A stretch of DNA of 64,000 bases from Microglena sp. YARC (taxonomy: Eukaryota > Chlorophyta > Chlorophyceae > Chlamydomonadales > Chlamydomonadaceae). The stretch spans positions 38,649,420 through 38,713,419 of the forward strand of contig CM039464.1 in NCBI GenBank assembly GCA_022414725.1. Reading direction: 5' to 3'. Below, piece after piece: positions 63,950 through 64,000 of the stretch; the first letter of the stretch is position 1, and every line of letters starts with the position of its first letter. The position numbers and the translations under genes are program-made. Under the pieces are notes generated by a model. The model did no database searches, had not been told where the DNA came from, and was given only the letters and a program-made list of their open reading frames with translations.

Positions 63950-64000
63950 GTATGCTCTTTGCCTGCTCGCCGTCTGTGGTACTACAACTAAATTTACACG
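63950..64000. other. Right edge of window
   Basis: TCTGTGGTACTACAACTAAA also occurs at 49519, so this edge belongs to another dispersed repeat. The sequence is cut by the window end. Confidence 0.4.

Overview
This is eukaryotic nuclear DNA, most likely from a repeat-rich alga or other protist. There are no operons, bacterial genes or rRNA. The sequence is dominated by minisatellites, long homopolymer G/C tracts, short non-autonomous transposons with terminal inverted repeats, and tRNA-derived SINE-like elements. One short interstitial stretch at 50882-50899 resembles the plant/algal TTTAGGG telomere repeat. All recognised genes end in TAG, so the standard code is assumed. I cannot name the species from the sequence.

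The only confident genes are six paralogues, all on the minus strand: A (14386-17370), B (30621-31844), C (37077-38375), D (44147-45068), E (54643-56028) and F (60901-62370). Each encodes an N-terminal cap, a run of 33-residue ankyrin repeats, a basic linker with a coiled coil, a conserved ~55-residue module, and a C-terminal C3HC4 RING finger ending RRRVFL or similar. They look like a locally amplified family of ankyrin-RING E3 ubiquitin ligases without introns. B, C and F are intact. A has one in-frame TAG, E one in-frame TGA, and D a 2-base deletion. Ankyrin number (about 4 to 24) and coiled-coil length vary strongly, while cap, pre-RING module and RING are conserved.

The genes share 5' flanks as well as coding sequence. 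In gene A this flank is split by a 6.2 kb hexanucleotide array (17545-23720), and its far half reappears at 23722-24130. In gene C the same flank is amplified about seven times between GAT-triplet blocks. Genes C and D also share their 3' flanks, which points to duplication of whole cassettes.

Layout: 1-14 kb holds minisatellites (13, 24, 39, ~85, ~115 and 175 bp units) and small transposons; 14-24 kb gene A plus the hexamer array; 24.5-27.4 kb an ~86 bp array; 27.4-30.6 kb nested SINE and MITE insertions; 30.6-46.4 kb genes B, C and D; 46.4-54.6 kb mostly non-coding with two weak coding candidates; 54.6-64 kb genes E and F and a hAT-type MITE at the right edge. The most interesting system is the clustered, modular ankyrin/coiled-coil/RING family and the repeat expansions in its shared 5' region.
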